Below are positions 9,706 through 18,593 of a DNA stretch of 64,000 bases, piece after piece. The notes beneath the pieces are model-generated. The model saw only the letters and a program-made list of their open reading frames with translations, was not told the origin of the DNA and ran no database searches. The DNA comes from Lentilactobacillus raoultii. GTDB lineage: Bacteria; Bacillota; Bacilli; Lactobacillales; Lactobacillaceae. The stretch is from contig NZ_LS423000.1 of assembly GCF_900411375.1 (NCBI RefSeq), positions 124,001 to 188,000 on the forward strand, given 5' to 3'. The number at the start of each line of letters is the position of its first letter. Positions within the stretch are counted from its first letter, which is position 1. Both the position numbers and the translations under genes were made by a program.

Positions 9706-9759
9706 ATTGTATTAAATCAATGTAAAAATTTGATATTTGAAATGTAAAAGTTATGTAAA
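9706..9759 (-). promoter_or_regulatory. PhoP-box promoter of the pst operon
   Basis: Reading the minus strand, hexamers begin every 11 bases: TTTACA (9759-9754), TTTACA (9748-9743), a degenerate AATATC (9737-9732) and TTTACA (9726-9721). Nine bases later comes a -10 box TACAAT (9711-9706). Direct TTNACA repeats of 11-bp period just upstream of the -10 box are the known architecture of PhoP-activated promoters in Bacillus. The pstS start lies about 30 bases downstream of the -10. Repeats and spacing are seen directly; PhoP binding is inferred. Confidence 0.82.
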
Positions 9760-9854
9760 TCCAACAGGGGGTTCATAAAATTCTCGGACCATCTACTTTT
9801 ACCCGATACTCAAAAAATTGGTTAAAGACCATCGTCCAAACCAATTTAATTCGT

Positions 9855-11276
9855 TCAATTATTATCTTTTGACGTCTGACTGGTTGACGCGGTTTTCGCT
9901 GGAGTGGTCGATGATGCGTCATTAATTGGAAACTCCACTGTAAAGGTTGACCCAACACCCCGCTGACTTTTAACGTGGATGACACCGCCGATTGAATCCA
10001 CCAACTCTTTGACAATTGCTAATCCCAGACCAGTGCCACTGACCTTTTGCTTAGTTCGTGAATCATCAGCTCGATAAAACCGTTCGAATAATCGGGAAAC
10101 ATCTTTTTGTGCAATGCCAATTCCTGTATCACTCACATAAAGCTGCCAAAAACTGTCATTAGCAGAATATTTAACCGTTACTTGACCACCTGAACGATTA
10201 TACTTTACTGCATTGCTGACTAAATTTTGTAAAATTCTGGTTAATAATTTTGAATCAATTGTGACACTTGCTTCAGCCGGAACTTGATTAACTAATGTGA
10301 CCTCACGAAGCTTCGCCATCGACGTGTAGCCTCTCAGTAAGTTATCAACAAATTTCTTCAATTCAATTAACTGAGGTTTCTTCGGCGCCCCATTTTGGAT
10401 ATGTGAAATTGTTAAAACATCTTGAATCAACGAAGTCAATTGGGCACTTTGTTGATCGATAATTTTTAAAAACTCAACTAAGGTCTTGCGATCATCCATC
10501 GCACCTCCCAATAGCGTCTTCGCAAACCCTGAGATCGCTGTTACCGGCGTTTTTAATTCATGACTGGCATTTCTCAAGAAATCAATTTGCATCTGCTTCA
10601 CATTAATGATATCTGAAATGTCATACATGATCACCGATACGTGAAAATCATTTTCCAGTTGATTGTAAATGACACTCGTGTCCCAAGTTGCCGGTTGATC
10701 ACCCACACTTCTAATTTCGGCATGCTGCGACTCATGATCATCAAAGGTTCGTTCAATCATCGAAATCAATTGATAATTGCGAATGTCTTGGGAGTAAGAA
10801 TGGGGTTGGTTCAGGATGCGACGACCAATCATCGATGCCATTTGATGATTAGCAAAAATCACATCTTGACTGGAATCAATCACCATGATGCCAACGGGCA
10901 AGCTTGACAAAATCGTTACCAATTCTGTGTTGCTGTTCTTGATCGTTTTATTTTCATCTTGTTGCCTTGACTGCAATTCTGTCAGTTGGTCGGCAATCTG
11001 TTTATATGGGTTGCCTGGTCTCACGAACAGTGGCGCCACCGGCTGATGGGAAACAATATTTTTAGCCATATATTCTAACTGTCGGCGAACTTTTTCATTT
11101 TTTCGAAAGTCGATAGTTGCCTGAATAATAGCTAAAACAAGCCCTAAAGCAACTACCAACGAAAAAAATAACCATTCCCGATTATTCTTCAAAAACCCGT
11201 AGAATAATGTGACCGTTGTGAAGATACTTAGCCCAAGAATGACTAAGATTTGTTGGTACGCTTTACTCAGCGTCAT
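9855..11276 (-). CDS. phoR: Phosphate-responsive sensor histidine kinase PhoR
   Basis: Membrane histidine kinase paired with the upstream PhoP. Two hydrophobic segments lie within the first 60 residues with only a short loop between them. A PAS-like region (LPVGIMVIDSSQDVIFANHQ), the HisKA phosphoacceptor box (NASHELKTPVTAISGF) and ATPase boxes N (NLVSNAVKY), G1 (DTGIGI) and G2 (GTGLGLAIV) follow. It lacks the large extracytoplasmic domain of Bacillus PhoR, so sensing probably goes through Pst/PhoU. The frame is open upstream to 11303; the ATG at 11276 overlaps the end of phoP. Placement next to pst supports PhoR rather than the related WalK. It has a Ser/Thr-rich tail. Confidence 0.88.
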   Translation of the reverse strand: MTLSKAYQQILVILGLSIFTTVTLFYGFLKNNREWLFFSLVVALGLVLAIIQATIDFRKNEKVRRQLEYMAKNIVSHQPVAPLFVRPGNPYKQIADQLTELQSRQQDENKTIKNSNTELVTILSSLPVGIMVIDSSQDVIFANHQMASMIGRRILNQPHSYSQDIRNYQLISMIERTFDDHESQHAEIRSVGDQPATWDTSVIYNQLENDFHVSVIMYDISDIINVKQMQIDFLRNASHELKTPVTAISGFAKTLLGGAMDDRKTLVEFLKIIDQQSAQLTSLIQDVLTISHIQNGAPKKPQLIELKKFVDNLLRGYTSMAKLREVTLVNQVPAEASVTIDSKLLTRILQNLVSNAVKYNRSGGQVTVKYSANDSFWQLYVSDTGIGIAQKDVSRLFERFYRADDSRTKQKVSGTGLGLAIVKELVDSIGGVIHVKSQRGVGSTFTVEFPINDASSTTPAKTASTSQTSKDNN

Positions 11277-11988
11277 CATCTCCCGTTGAAAATTCATAAC
11301 CAAATCCGCGAACGGTCTTCAAATACTTTGGCTGCTTAGGATCTGGTTCAATCTTTTCTCTAAGATGAGCAATTTGAATATCAACCATTCGGCTTTGCCC
11401 CGAATAATCAAATCCCCAAACGCCCTGAAGCAGTTGGTCCCGACTTAACACTTGATTTTCGTGGCCTACAAGATATTGCATTAATTCAAATTCCTTCGGC
11501 GTTAATTTTAAATTTTTACCATTTGCACTGACTTTATATTGTTTATGGTCAATTGTAAATGGGCCAGCTACTTTTACTTCAGCGTTTTTGCCTGTTGGGG
11601 TAGTATCTGTCGATGTTTCGCTTTTTTCGTATCTCCTCAAAACCGCATTTATTCGGGCAATAACTTCTCGCGGACTAAATGGTTTGGGGACATAATCGTC
11701 CGCACCCATTTCCAAGCCGAAAACTTTATCGAATTCGGTATCCTTAGCGGTCAGTACGATAACCGGTGTGTCATTTCGATCCATGCGGACCCTTTTTAAC
11801 ACTTCTTCACCACTCATTCCCGGTAACATCAAATCAAGTAAGACAATGTCATAATGATGACTTTCAATCATCGAAAGTGCATCGGTCCCATTAGTAGCAC
11901 TTTGAACCTCAAAATTAGCCTGCTTCAAATTATATTCAAGTAGCGTTACAATTGCTGGTTCATCATCAACGACTAACACTTTTTTCAA
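11263..11988 (-). CDS. phoP: Response regulator PhoP (OmpR family)
   Basis: DNA-binding response regulator of phosphate limitation. The receiver domain has the acidic pair DD at residues 8-9, phosphoacceptor Asp52 (in VLLDLMLPG) and conserved Lys in PKPFSPRE. The C-terminal winged helix contains LTPKEFELMQYL and VRGFGYEF. 241 residues is normal. It overlaps phoR at its 3' end and follows the PDZ gene by 22 bases, so all three are probably one transcript. Its likely target sites are the 11-bp-period boxes upstream of pstS and upstream of the unrecognised gene at 52864. Confidence 0.9.
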   Translation of the reverse strand: MKKVLVVDDEPAIVTLLEYNLKQANFEVQSATNGTDALSMIESHHYDIVLLDLMLPGMSGEEVLKRVRMDRNDTPVIVLTAKDTEFDKVFGLEMGADDYVPKPFSPREVIARINAVLRRYEKSETSTDTTPTGKNAEVKVAGPFTIDHKQYKVSANGKNLKLTPKEFELMQYLVGHENQVLSRDQLLQGVWGFDYSGQSRMVDIQIAHLREKIEPDPKQPKYLKTVRGFGYEFSTGDDDAE

Positions 11989-12010
11989 GGGAAGCTCCTC
12001 CTATGTTCAC

Positions 12011-13171
12011 TTATTCAATGGCTTGTGAATACGTTTTAACACCAATTTCATGGGGCGAATTTTTAAAAATTGCCGATTCTGTCATCTTAAGCTGATCATG
12101 ACGATCTCTGACTTTAAATCGACAATACGTGGGGCTCGTCGATAAAGCTCGATAAAATTGATCTTCATTGGTCACTTGAAGATCATTAACCGTTAAGATG
12201 ACATCACCAACTGATAAATTCATTTTGGCTGCCGGCGTACCGGGCTGAATCCCAATCACCCGAATGCCATCCATCACTTCGCTATACTCAAAGGATTGCT
12301 TTCGGTCACGATGCCTGACCACCAAAATAACCAAATAATAAATTAATAGTAACCCAATCATGGCTGGTAAAATAATCTCACGGTCAAAGATCGCCCCAAT
12401 GACCATTAAAACACCAATTCCAGCGACCACGACCATTAATTTACCCAGATTTCTAAAAAATTCCCGAGGATTACTTTTTTTCACCGTCAATTTTAAGCCA
12501 ATCAACAGTGGCATCACTAGGATTACAAACGAATGCCCATTAACTTGAAAGAGTGGGATTCCCGGCAAATTAAGCTTAAACCAATCTCCCGGCAGCAAAA
12601 TTAAAAATGGCATGATGGTTAGTTCATTAAACGGATAAACAGCCACTTTATTGTGACGCTTATTTCTAGAAATTGCCGGTGAATCAAAGCGGCCGGCATT
12701 TTCACGAACAAACAACCCAGTTAATAAAATAGTTAATGTTAAAATGGCTAAATAATTAACCGGGTTGACAGCTTGAGCTGAAAGGCCAAGCTTAGCCAAC
12801 CAACTTTCAACTCCTTGAAGTTGATCAATTCGTGGACTTATCAATGATAAAATTCCCGTGATTCCCACCAACGTAACGCCGAAGAACTGCCAAGGAATGA
12901 ACACTAATGTCAATAAACTCAATCCTTCGTAAAGAATCAGCCATTGAACGGAAAGGTTCAGCAAGCAACTAAAAATAATTGAGGTGCCGATTCCTAAGAT
13001 CAAGCCACTCCTCAAGAAATGGCGTCCCTCATAAAAATCTTCATAAATTGCAGAACTGAAAATGTGGCGCTCACGCCTTATCCGATTTGTATGTATCAAA
13101 TAAGCTCGAATGACACCCACCCAAAGAATTGGTTGGCCAATATAAAAGCAAACTGCTAATAAAAATTTCAT
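12011..13171 (-). CDS. MinJ-like multispanning PDZ-domain protein
   Basis: 386 residues: about eight hydrophobic segments, then a C-terminal PDZ domain (GIQPGTPAAKMNLSVGDVIL, followed by VNDLQV). This layout matches Bacillus MinJ, which recruits MinD/DivIVA at division sites, and the length is close to MinJ. I chose ATG 13171 because GAGGG lies 7 bases upstream; the frame is open further to 13225 without a good ribosome binding site. It is first in a likely operon with phoP and phoR. In many Firmicutes this stretch between prfB and phoP carries ftsE-ftsX, which are absent here. Function is inferred from topology only. Confidence 0.62.
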   Translation of the reverse strand: MKFLLAVCFYIGQPILWVGVIRAYLIHTNRIRRERHIFSSAIYEDFYEGRHFLRSGLILGIGTSIIFSCLLNLSVQWLILYEGLSLLTLVFIPWQFFGVTLVGITGILSLISPRIDQLQGVESWLAKLGLSAQAVNPVNYLAILTLTILLTGLFVRENAGRFDSPAISRNKRHNKVAVYPFNELTIMPFLILLPGDWFKLNLPGIPLFQVNGHSFVILVMPLLIGLKLTVKKSNPREFFRNLGKLMVVVAGIGVLMVIGAIFDREIILPAMIGLLLIYYLVILVVRHRDRKQSFEYSEVMDGIRVIGIQPGTPAAKMNLSVGDVILTVNDLQVTNEDQFYRALSTSPTYCRFKVRDRHDQLKMTESAIFKNSPHEIGVKTYSQAIE

Positions 13172-13196
13172 AAATTTTCCCTCATTAAGCATGATT

Positions 13197-13214
13197 ATGC
13201 TATCAGTATAGCAT
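13197..13214 (-). promoter_or_regulatory. Extended -10 promoter with inverted repeat, PDZ-phoPR operon
   Basis: On the minus strand TGCTATACT is an extended -10 element (13213-13205), about 35 bases upstream of the PDZ gene start. It is embedded in a perfect 7-bp inverted repeat ATGCTAT-N4-ATAGCAT (13197-13214). The repeat could be an operator or chance symmetry of an AT-rich promoter. Confidence 0.5.
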
Positions 13215-13243
13215 TGATTAAACAACCTTTTAAAGTGCTATTG

Positions 13244-13295
13244 AAAAATAAACGGGCCAAGACAACTCTTTCAAAACTGATTTGTCCTGGTCCGT
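13244..13295 (-). terminator. Intrinsic terminator after prfB
   Basis: Minus-strand stem ACGGACCAGGACAA pairs with TTGTCTTGGCCCGT across a 16-base loop, then a T-rich run. It lies just past the prfB stop and separates prfB from the PDZ-phoPR unit. Confidence 0.8.
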
Positions 13296-13312
13296 CTATA
13301 AAATTGATTCCA

Positions 13313-14435
13313 TTATTCAGGATTGGCTTTGCTTAACTGCCATTGTAAATAAGCATTAATAAAGGGATCCAAATCACCGTCCATGACGCCATCAACGTTA
13401 GCCGTTTCATAATTTGTTCGATGATCCTTAACCATCGAATAGGGATGGAAAACATACGATCGAATTTGTGATCCCCAACCGATATCCAGTTGTTCACCCT
13501 CAATTTTAGCCTTTTCTTCCGCCTTTTTTTGTTCTTCCAATTCATAAAGTTTGGATTTCAACATGTTCATCGCCGTCTGCCGGTTCTGAAGCTGAGATCG
13601 TTGTGCTTGACTGGCAACGACAATTCCGGTTGGCAAATGCGTAATTCGAACAGCTGAAGACGTTTTGTTAACATGCTGGCCACCGGCACCACTCGATCGA
13701 TAAACATCCACTTTTAAATCATCCGGGTTAATTTTAATTGAGACATCATCGTTTAACTCCGGCATAACATCAACTGATGCAAACGACGTGTGCCGTCGAC
13801 CAGCAGAGTCAAATGGTGAAATTCGGACCAATCGGTGAACCCCCTTTTCAGAGCGTAAATACCCGTACGCATTTTCACCACTAATTAAAATGGCAACACT
13901 GCTAATACCGGCCACTTCGCCCACCTGGTAATCCAAAACTTGAACTTTAAAATCGTGTGCCTCAGCCCATCTGGTATACATTCTTAATAACATCGACCCC
14001 CAGTCTTGGGCTTCAGTGCCACCAGCTCCCGGATGGATTTCTAAGATCGCATTGTTGCGATCATATTTGCCATTTAATAATAACCCTAATTGATAACGAT
14101 CAAGTTGTTTCTTCAACTTCGCCGCATGATCCACAAACTCGTCCTGCATCCCGGAATCCGGGTCTTCCGTGATTAGTTCCAACGTGACTTTTAAATCCTC
14201 CAGCTGATTGGCTAAAGCATTAAAGTTATCCCGCTTGGTTTTCAGTTGATTCGTTTCATCAATTAATTTCTGGGCCCGTTGCTGATCATCCCAGAAACCG
14301 GGCTCAGCCATTTTAGCTTCGTTAATACTGATGCTTTCACTCAAGGCATCAAAGTCAAAGTGACCTCCTAAAGCCATCGATGGCTTTTTGCATCTCTGCG
14401 ATTTGTTTTTTGGCTTCACTTAATTCGAATGCCAT
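13313..14435 (-). CDS. prfB: Peptide chain release factor 2, programmed +1 frameshift
   Basis: Recognises UGA and UAA stop codons. The gene starts at ATG 14435, behind a GGGG-type site, encoding MAFELSEAKKQ and so on for 26 codons, then meets an in-frame TGA at 14357-14355. The slip site is CTT TGA C, preceded three bases earlier by AGGAGG, the canonical autoregulatory signal of RF2 genes. After skipping T14357 the frame continues as GAC TTT GAT (DFDAL) to the stop at 13313. The joined product is about 373 residues, with the SPFD-type specificity region (RISPFDSAGRRH) and the GGQ motif (SSGAGGQHVNKT). The CDS is therefore 14435-14358 joined to 14356-13313. Confidence 0.96.
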
Positions 14436-14484
14436 TTTAATTCCCCATTTCATTTATTTTATCTACGATTTACTTAACAACGGC

Positions 14485-14523
14485 AAAAAAGAGGTTAGAA
14501 CAAGTTGTCTTTGTTCCAGCCTC
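14485..14523 (-). terminator. Intrinsic terminator after secA
   Basis: Minus-strand arms GAGG and GAACAA pair with TTGTTC and CCTC across a short loop, followed by six T residues. Located immediately after the secA stop codon and ahead of prfB. Confidence 0.7.
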
Positions 14524-14534
14524 CCAATCATCAG

Positions 14535-16898
14535 CTATCTTTGCATATTTTGCCGAATCTCGGCCTTCATAAAGAGCCGGGTTGCATCATAATCAATATC
14601 TGCGATCATCTCTTCAAACATCTTGTAGCCTTCACGTTGGTACTCAACCAATGGATTTAATTGACCGTAGCCACGAAGACCGATCGACTGTCGAAGTTGA
14701 TCCATCATATCGATGTGATCAGTCCAATGAGAATCAACCACCCGCAGAATCACCACTTTTTCAAATTCAAGCATTTGTGATTCATCGTAAAGTTGTTTTT
14801 GCTTCTCTTTGTAAACTGAATCGGCAAGTCCCATTAACATCTTTTTAATTTCATCAGGTGTCTTATTTTGAAAGTCTTCAAGCGAAATCTTATCCGGACT
14901 AACCATGGCGCTAATTGCAAAATCAAGAATTGTTTGGAGATCCCAATCTTCTTTTTCACCTTGGGTATGCAGATCAACAATCCGGTTAACCGTTCGTTCG
15001 ATCATCGGCATAATAACCCACTTAAGATCTTTATTTTCTTCAATCACCTGTTGACGTTCACCATAAATGACTTCACGCTGTTGACGCATCACGTCATCAT
15101 ATTGAAGCACGTTTTTTCGTGAATCGTAGTTATTTCCTTCAACCCGCTTTTGGGCCGATTCAACCTGTTTGGTAATCATCTTAGAACGAATAACCGCATC
15201 TTCACCCTCGACGTTTAGATGTTCCAGGAAGTTTTTAATTTTATCTGACCCAAATCGACGCATTAAATCATCTTCAAGTGACAAATAAAATTGTGACAAG
15301 CCTGGATCACCTTGACGCCCGGAACGGCCACGAAGCTGATTATCGATTCGACGAGATTCATGTCGTTCAGTTCCGATAACAGCTAAACCGCCCAGTTCAA
15401 CGACGCCGGGGCCAAGTTTGATATCTGTTCCTCGTCCAGCCATGTTGGTGGCAATCGTAACGGCACCCTTTTGGCCGGCATTCATGACAATATCCGCTTC
15501 TTTGGCATGGTTCTTTGCGTTTAAAACAACGTGTGGAATCTGCTCTTCATCCAAGCGTTTAGACAAGTATTCGGAAGTTTCAACCGCCACAGTACCAATT
15601 AACATGGGTTGCCCTTTTTTATGCAATTTTTTAATTTCTTTAATAACGGCATCAAATTTAGCATCCAACGTTGGGTACAACACATCAGGATGGTCAACTC
15701 GAACAACCGGTTTGTTGGTTGGGACTGAAATGACTTCCATGTTATAGATCTCACGGAATTCTTCAGCTTCGGTTTTAGCCGTTCCAGTCATTCCGGCAAG
15801 TTTTTTATACATCCGGAACATATTCTGGTAAGTGATGGTTGCCATTGTCTTACTTTCTTCTTGGATCTCAACGCCTTCCTTGGCTTCGATCGCCTGGTGA
15901 AGGCCGTCGGAGAATCGACGTCCCTGCATAATACGACCAGTAAAGGAATCAACAATCAAGACCTCACCATCTTGAACCACGTAGTCTTTATCCCGCAGCA
16001 TAATGAAGTTAGCCCGCAGTGCTTGATCCAAATGGTGGGTTAAGGCTGTGTTGTCGGTATCGTATAAATTCTTTAAATTAAAGTACTTCTCAGCCTTTTC
16101 AATCCCTTTATCCGTTAACGAAACTGTTTTAGTTTCCAAGTCAATTTTAAAGTCTTCCCCTTCATGAAGGGTCTTGGCAAACCGGTCAGTTCGTTGATAT
16201 AATTCGGATGTACCGGTTGATTGGCCAGAAATAATCAACGGTGTTCGCGCCTCATCGATCAAGATTGAATCCACCTCATCGACAATCGCAAAGTTAAGTG
16301 GCCGCTGAACCATTTCTTCTTTATAGGCCACCATGTTATCACGCAAATAGTCAAAACCAATTTCACTATTGGTAGAATAAGTGATATCGCAGGCATAGGC
16401 TTCTCGCTTTTGGTCCGGTGTCATTTCAGCTAAATTGGCACCAACTGTCAGTCCCAGCCAATTATATAGTTCACCCATTTCAGTTGCATCACGTTGAGAA
16501 AGGTATTCGTTAACCGTTACCACATGGACACCTTTACCAGCCAACGCATTCAAATAAACCGGCATCGTCGCAGTCAGCGTTTTTCCTTCACCGGTTTTCA
16601 TTTCAGCAATATTACCTTCATGAAGAACAATGCCACCCATAATTTGAACATGGAATGGATAGAGGCCAAGGACTCGGCGAGCACCTTCACGAGCAACCGC
16701 AAAGGCTTCCGGAAGTAGATCATCAAGCGTTTCACCGTTTTGATAGCGTTTTTTAAATTCAGGCGTCTTGGCTTGTAATTCTTCATCACTGAGTTGACGA
16801 TAATCATCCGCATATGCCCCAACCTTATCAGCAATTTTGCTTAATCGTTTGAGTTCATGCTTATCGCTTTCAACCCATTTTTTTAAAACATTAGCCAT
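14535..16898 (-). CDS. secA: Protein translocase ATPase SecA
   Basis: Motor ATPase of the general secretion pathway, driving preproteins through SecYEG. Walker A MKTGEGKT lies near residue 100, the DEAD-type motif is [16 protein letters not shown], and the helicase-like second domain has [14 protein letters not shown] and [11 protein letters not shown]. At 787 residues it ends shortly after the helical scaffold ([13 protein letters not shown]) and lacks the C-terminal cysteine-rich zinc motif found in Bacillus and E. coli SecA; this shorter form is usual in lactobacilli. It is preceded by a 323-base gap holding its promoter and followed by prfB, the classical Firmicutes order. Confidence 0.97.
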   Translation of the reverse strand: MANVLKKWVESDKHELKRLSKIADKVGAYADDYRQLSDEELQAKTPEFKKRYQNGETLDDLLPEAFAVAREGARRVLGLYPFHVQIMGGIVLHEGNIAEMKTGEGKTLTATMPVYLNALAGKGVHVVTVNEYLSQRDATEMGELYNWLGLTVGANLAEMTPDQKREAYACDITYSTNSEIGFDYLRDNMVAYKEEMVQRPLNFAIVDEVDSILIDEARTPLIISGQSTGTSELYQRTDRFAKTLHEGEDFKIDLETKTVSLTDKGIEKAEKYFNLKNLYDTDNTALTHHLDQALRANFIMLRDKDYVVQDGEVLIVDSFTGRIMQGRRFSDGLHQAIEAKEGVEIQEESKTMATITYQNMFRMYKKLAGMTGTAKTEAEEFREIYNMEVISVPTNKPVVRVDHPDVLYPTLDAKFDAVIKEIKKLHKKGQPMLIGTVAVETSEYLSKRLDEEQIPHVVLNAKNHAKEADIVMNAGQKGAVTIATNMAGRGTDIKLGPGVVELGGLAVIGTERHESRRIDNQLRGRSGRQGDPGLSQFYLSLEDDLMRRFGSDKIKNFLEHLNVEGEDAVIRSKMITKQVESAQKRVEGNNYDSRKNVLQYDDVMRQQREVIYGERQQVIEENKDLKWVIMPMIERTVNRIVDLHTQGEKEDWDLQTILDFAISAMVSPDKISLEDFQNKTPDEIKKMLMGLADSVYKEKQKQLYDESQMLEFEKVVILRVVDSHWTDHIDMMDQLRQSIGLRGYGQLNPLVEYQREGYKMFEEMIADIDYDATRLFMKAEIRQNMQR

Positions 16899-17161
16899 TG
16901 GAAAATTCCCTTCTAAATCAAGTTAATCAGTTTAGTTTATCTTTTTGTCGTTTAATTGACTACATACCTATTCATTGTAACATTCAAGGCCAACAATGAA
17001 AATACTTTGATAACAATTGATGTCTAAAAGCACGATTAACGTTGCCTAACCAATTGTTTAACCAAAAGAACTCATTGCAGCATTCATTTATCATAGTACA
17101 TTCCGGTTTAATAGAAAAGGATAAGCTCGCTAAAGTCATCAATTTTTAATAATTTAAGCGA
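16899..17161 (-). promoter_or_regulatory. secA upstream region, 5' leader and promoter candidates
   Basis: No gene is seen between secA and hpf apart from the hpf terminator at its left-hand end. On the minus strand a plausible promoter is TTTTCA (17002-16997), 17 bases, TACAAT (16979-16974). A second -10-like TATGAT occurs near 17095-17090 with a poor -35. If the distal one is used, secA would have a leader of nearly 200 bases. I see no known riboswitch in it. Confidence 0.4.
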
Positions 17162-17217
17162 AAAAATTCCCCTTAAGCAACTAATTGACATAATTTAGTT
17201 GGCTTAAAGGGAATTTA
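17162..17217 (-). terminator. Strong intrinsic terminator after hpf
   Basis: Long minus-strand hairpin: AATTCCCTTTAAGC with CAACTAA pairs with TTAGTTG and CTTAAGGGGAATT, then a T run. It sits immediately after the hpf stop codon. Confidence 0.88.
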
Positions 17218-17221
17218 AATT

Positions 17222-17788
17222 TTAGTCTTCACCGGTTTCAATCAAACCATAACGGCCATCATTTCGACGGTAAACAATGTCAATATTTGAAGTTTCGGCA
17301 TCTTCATAAATAAAGAAGTCATGTCCCAACATGTCCATTTGAAGAATTGCCTCTTCGTTATCCATTGGTTTAAGTGCTAACCGTTTTGTGCGGACCACAT
17401 CAAATTGAGATTGATTATCATCATCTGAATCTGAAGCTGTTTGATCCTCATTTGGAACAAATTCCAAATTCTTGAAGCCCTTTTCACGTGATTTCCGGTT
17501 AACCTTAGTCTTATACTTTCGAATTTGTCGTTCGAGCTTATCAGTCACCAAGTCAACACTGGCATATAAATCATTGGAAAGTTCTTCAGCCCGCAAAGTT
17601 AGAAATGGCAAAGGAATGGTTACCTCAACTTTAGCTTGTTTATCCGGATAAACCCTCAAATTGACATGAGCTGTATTCTTCATGTCCTTTTCAAAGTATT
17701 TCTCCAGCTTGCTGACCCGTTTTTCGACATAATCACGAATCGCTTGAGTGACCTCGATGTTTTCTCCACGAATGTTAAAATTTAGCAT
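17222..17788 (-). CDS. hpf: Long-form ribosome hibernation promoting factor
   Basis: Dimerises 70S ribosomes into 100S particles in stationary phase or stress. The N-terminal RaiA/YfiA-like domain begins MLNFNIRGENIEVTQAI and covers about 100 residues; a linker follows and then the C-terminal dimerisation domain (KRLALKPMDNEEAILQMDML to the end), which defines the long form. I chose ATG 17788 because GGGAG is 8 bases upstream and the protein begins with the family's usual sequence; the reading frame is open 33 codons further but without support. The product is 188 residues. It sits between secA and the comF genes. Confidence 0.95.
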   Translation of the reverse strand: MLNFNIRGENIEVTQAIRDYVEKRVSKLEKYFEKDMKNTAHVNLRVYPDKQAKVEVTIPLPFLTLRAEELSNDLYASVDLVTDKLERQIRKYKTKVNRKSREKGFKNLEFVPNEDQTASDSDDDNQSQFDVVRTKRLALKPMDNEEAILQMDMLGHDFFIYEDAETSNIDIVYRRNDGRYGLIETGED

Positions 17789-17903
17789 AACGTTCTCTCC
17801 CTTCACCATTAATGGTCCGGTAATGAAAGTGATTACATTACCAGCTACAACTTTAGTATAAATGAAAGTTCGTCTTTTAACAATCATCAGCTCCCAAATA
17901 ATT

Positions 17904-18593
17904 TTAGCGGGCCAGGGTTAATCCACTGACAGAACTGGCACCAGCGCGGTATAACAAACTCGCAGCGTGTCTGATCGTCGTTCCGGTAGTGTAGACATCA
18001 TCGACTATTACCACCGATTGATTGGTTATCAGAGAAGCTTTTTCAGGAATCAGTTCAAACGGTTGTTCGGTTTTAAGTCGTTGAAACCGGCCCTTTTCTG
18101 ATTGACGCTGCTTTTTGGTTTCATAGCGGGTTTTCAAGCAATCAAGAAGTTGCACGCCTTCACACAGCCCCCGCACTTGATTAAAGCCGCGTCGCTGAAT
18201 GGTACTTGGATGAACCGGAATAACTACAATAGATGATCTGAACGATTTTAACTTTGAAACCATTAGTTGATTAAAAACCGCCCTTAAGCGATAATCTCCC
18301 AGAAATTTATATTGTCTCATATACGCCTTCATGGCCGCATTATACTCAAAGAGTGCCTGGTTAACGAACAAATGGGGGAATTGCTGGTGCCATTTAACAC
18401 AGTCTTGACACGGATCAATAGAATTCGCCGTCAGTTTTCGGCCACACTCGCAACAGGTTTTGACAGTTGAAAGCGCCACAAATTGCTTTAAACATGTATC
18501 GCAGACGGGAACTGGGTTTAACCTTTGAAGCGAAAAAATTTTTGATAATGTTAGGTCTGAGGAAACGATCCCTTGGCACAGCAAACAGTTCAT
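17904..18593 (-). CDS. comFC: Competence protein ComFC, phosphoribosyltransferase-like
   Basis: A DNA-uptake related protein of the ComF/GntX family. The N-terminus carries cysteine pairs (CLLC, CDTC, CCECG, CQDC) of a zinc-binding region; the C-terminal half contains a phosphoribosyltransferase signature VVIVDDVYTTGTTI. About 229 residues. Its ATG overlaps the comFA stop codon as ATGA, so the two are translationally coupled; this fixes the start at 18593 rather than the further upstream open frame. Role in transformation is known from Bacillus and streptococci; whether this strain is competent cannot be told. Confidence 0.9.
   Translation of the reverse strand: MNCLLCQGIVSSDLTLSKIFSLQRLNPVPVCDTCLKQFVALSTVKTCCECGRKLTANSIDPCQDCVKWHQQFPHLFVNQALFEYNAAMKAYMRQYKFLGDYRLRAVFNQLMVSKLKSFRSSIVVIPVHPSTIQRRGFNQVRGLCEGVQLLDCLKTRYETKKQRQSEKGRFQRLKTEQPFELIPEKASLITNQSVVIVDDVYTTGTTIRHAASLLYRAGASSVSGLTLAR

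Noticed and set aside
9811-9833. Terminator after phoR
   Set aside because: Only a 4-bp stem (TGGT/ACCA) precedes the T run; too weak to call.
15418-15747. Long plus-strand open frame inside secA
   Set aside because: It is antisense to a conserved part of SecA, with no ribosome binding site and no family resemblance; a shadow frame.
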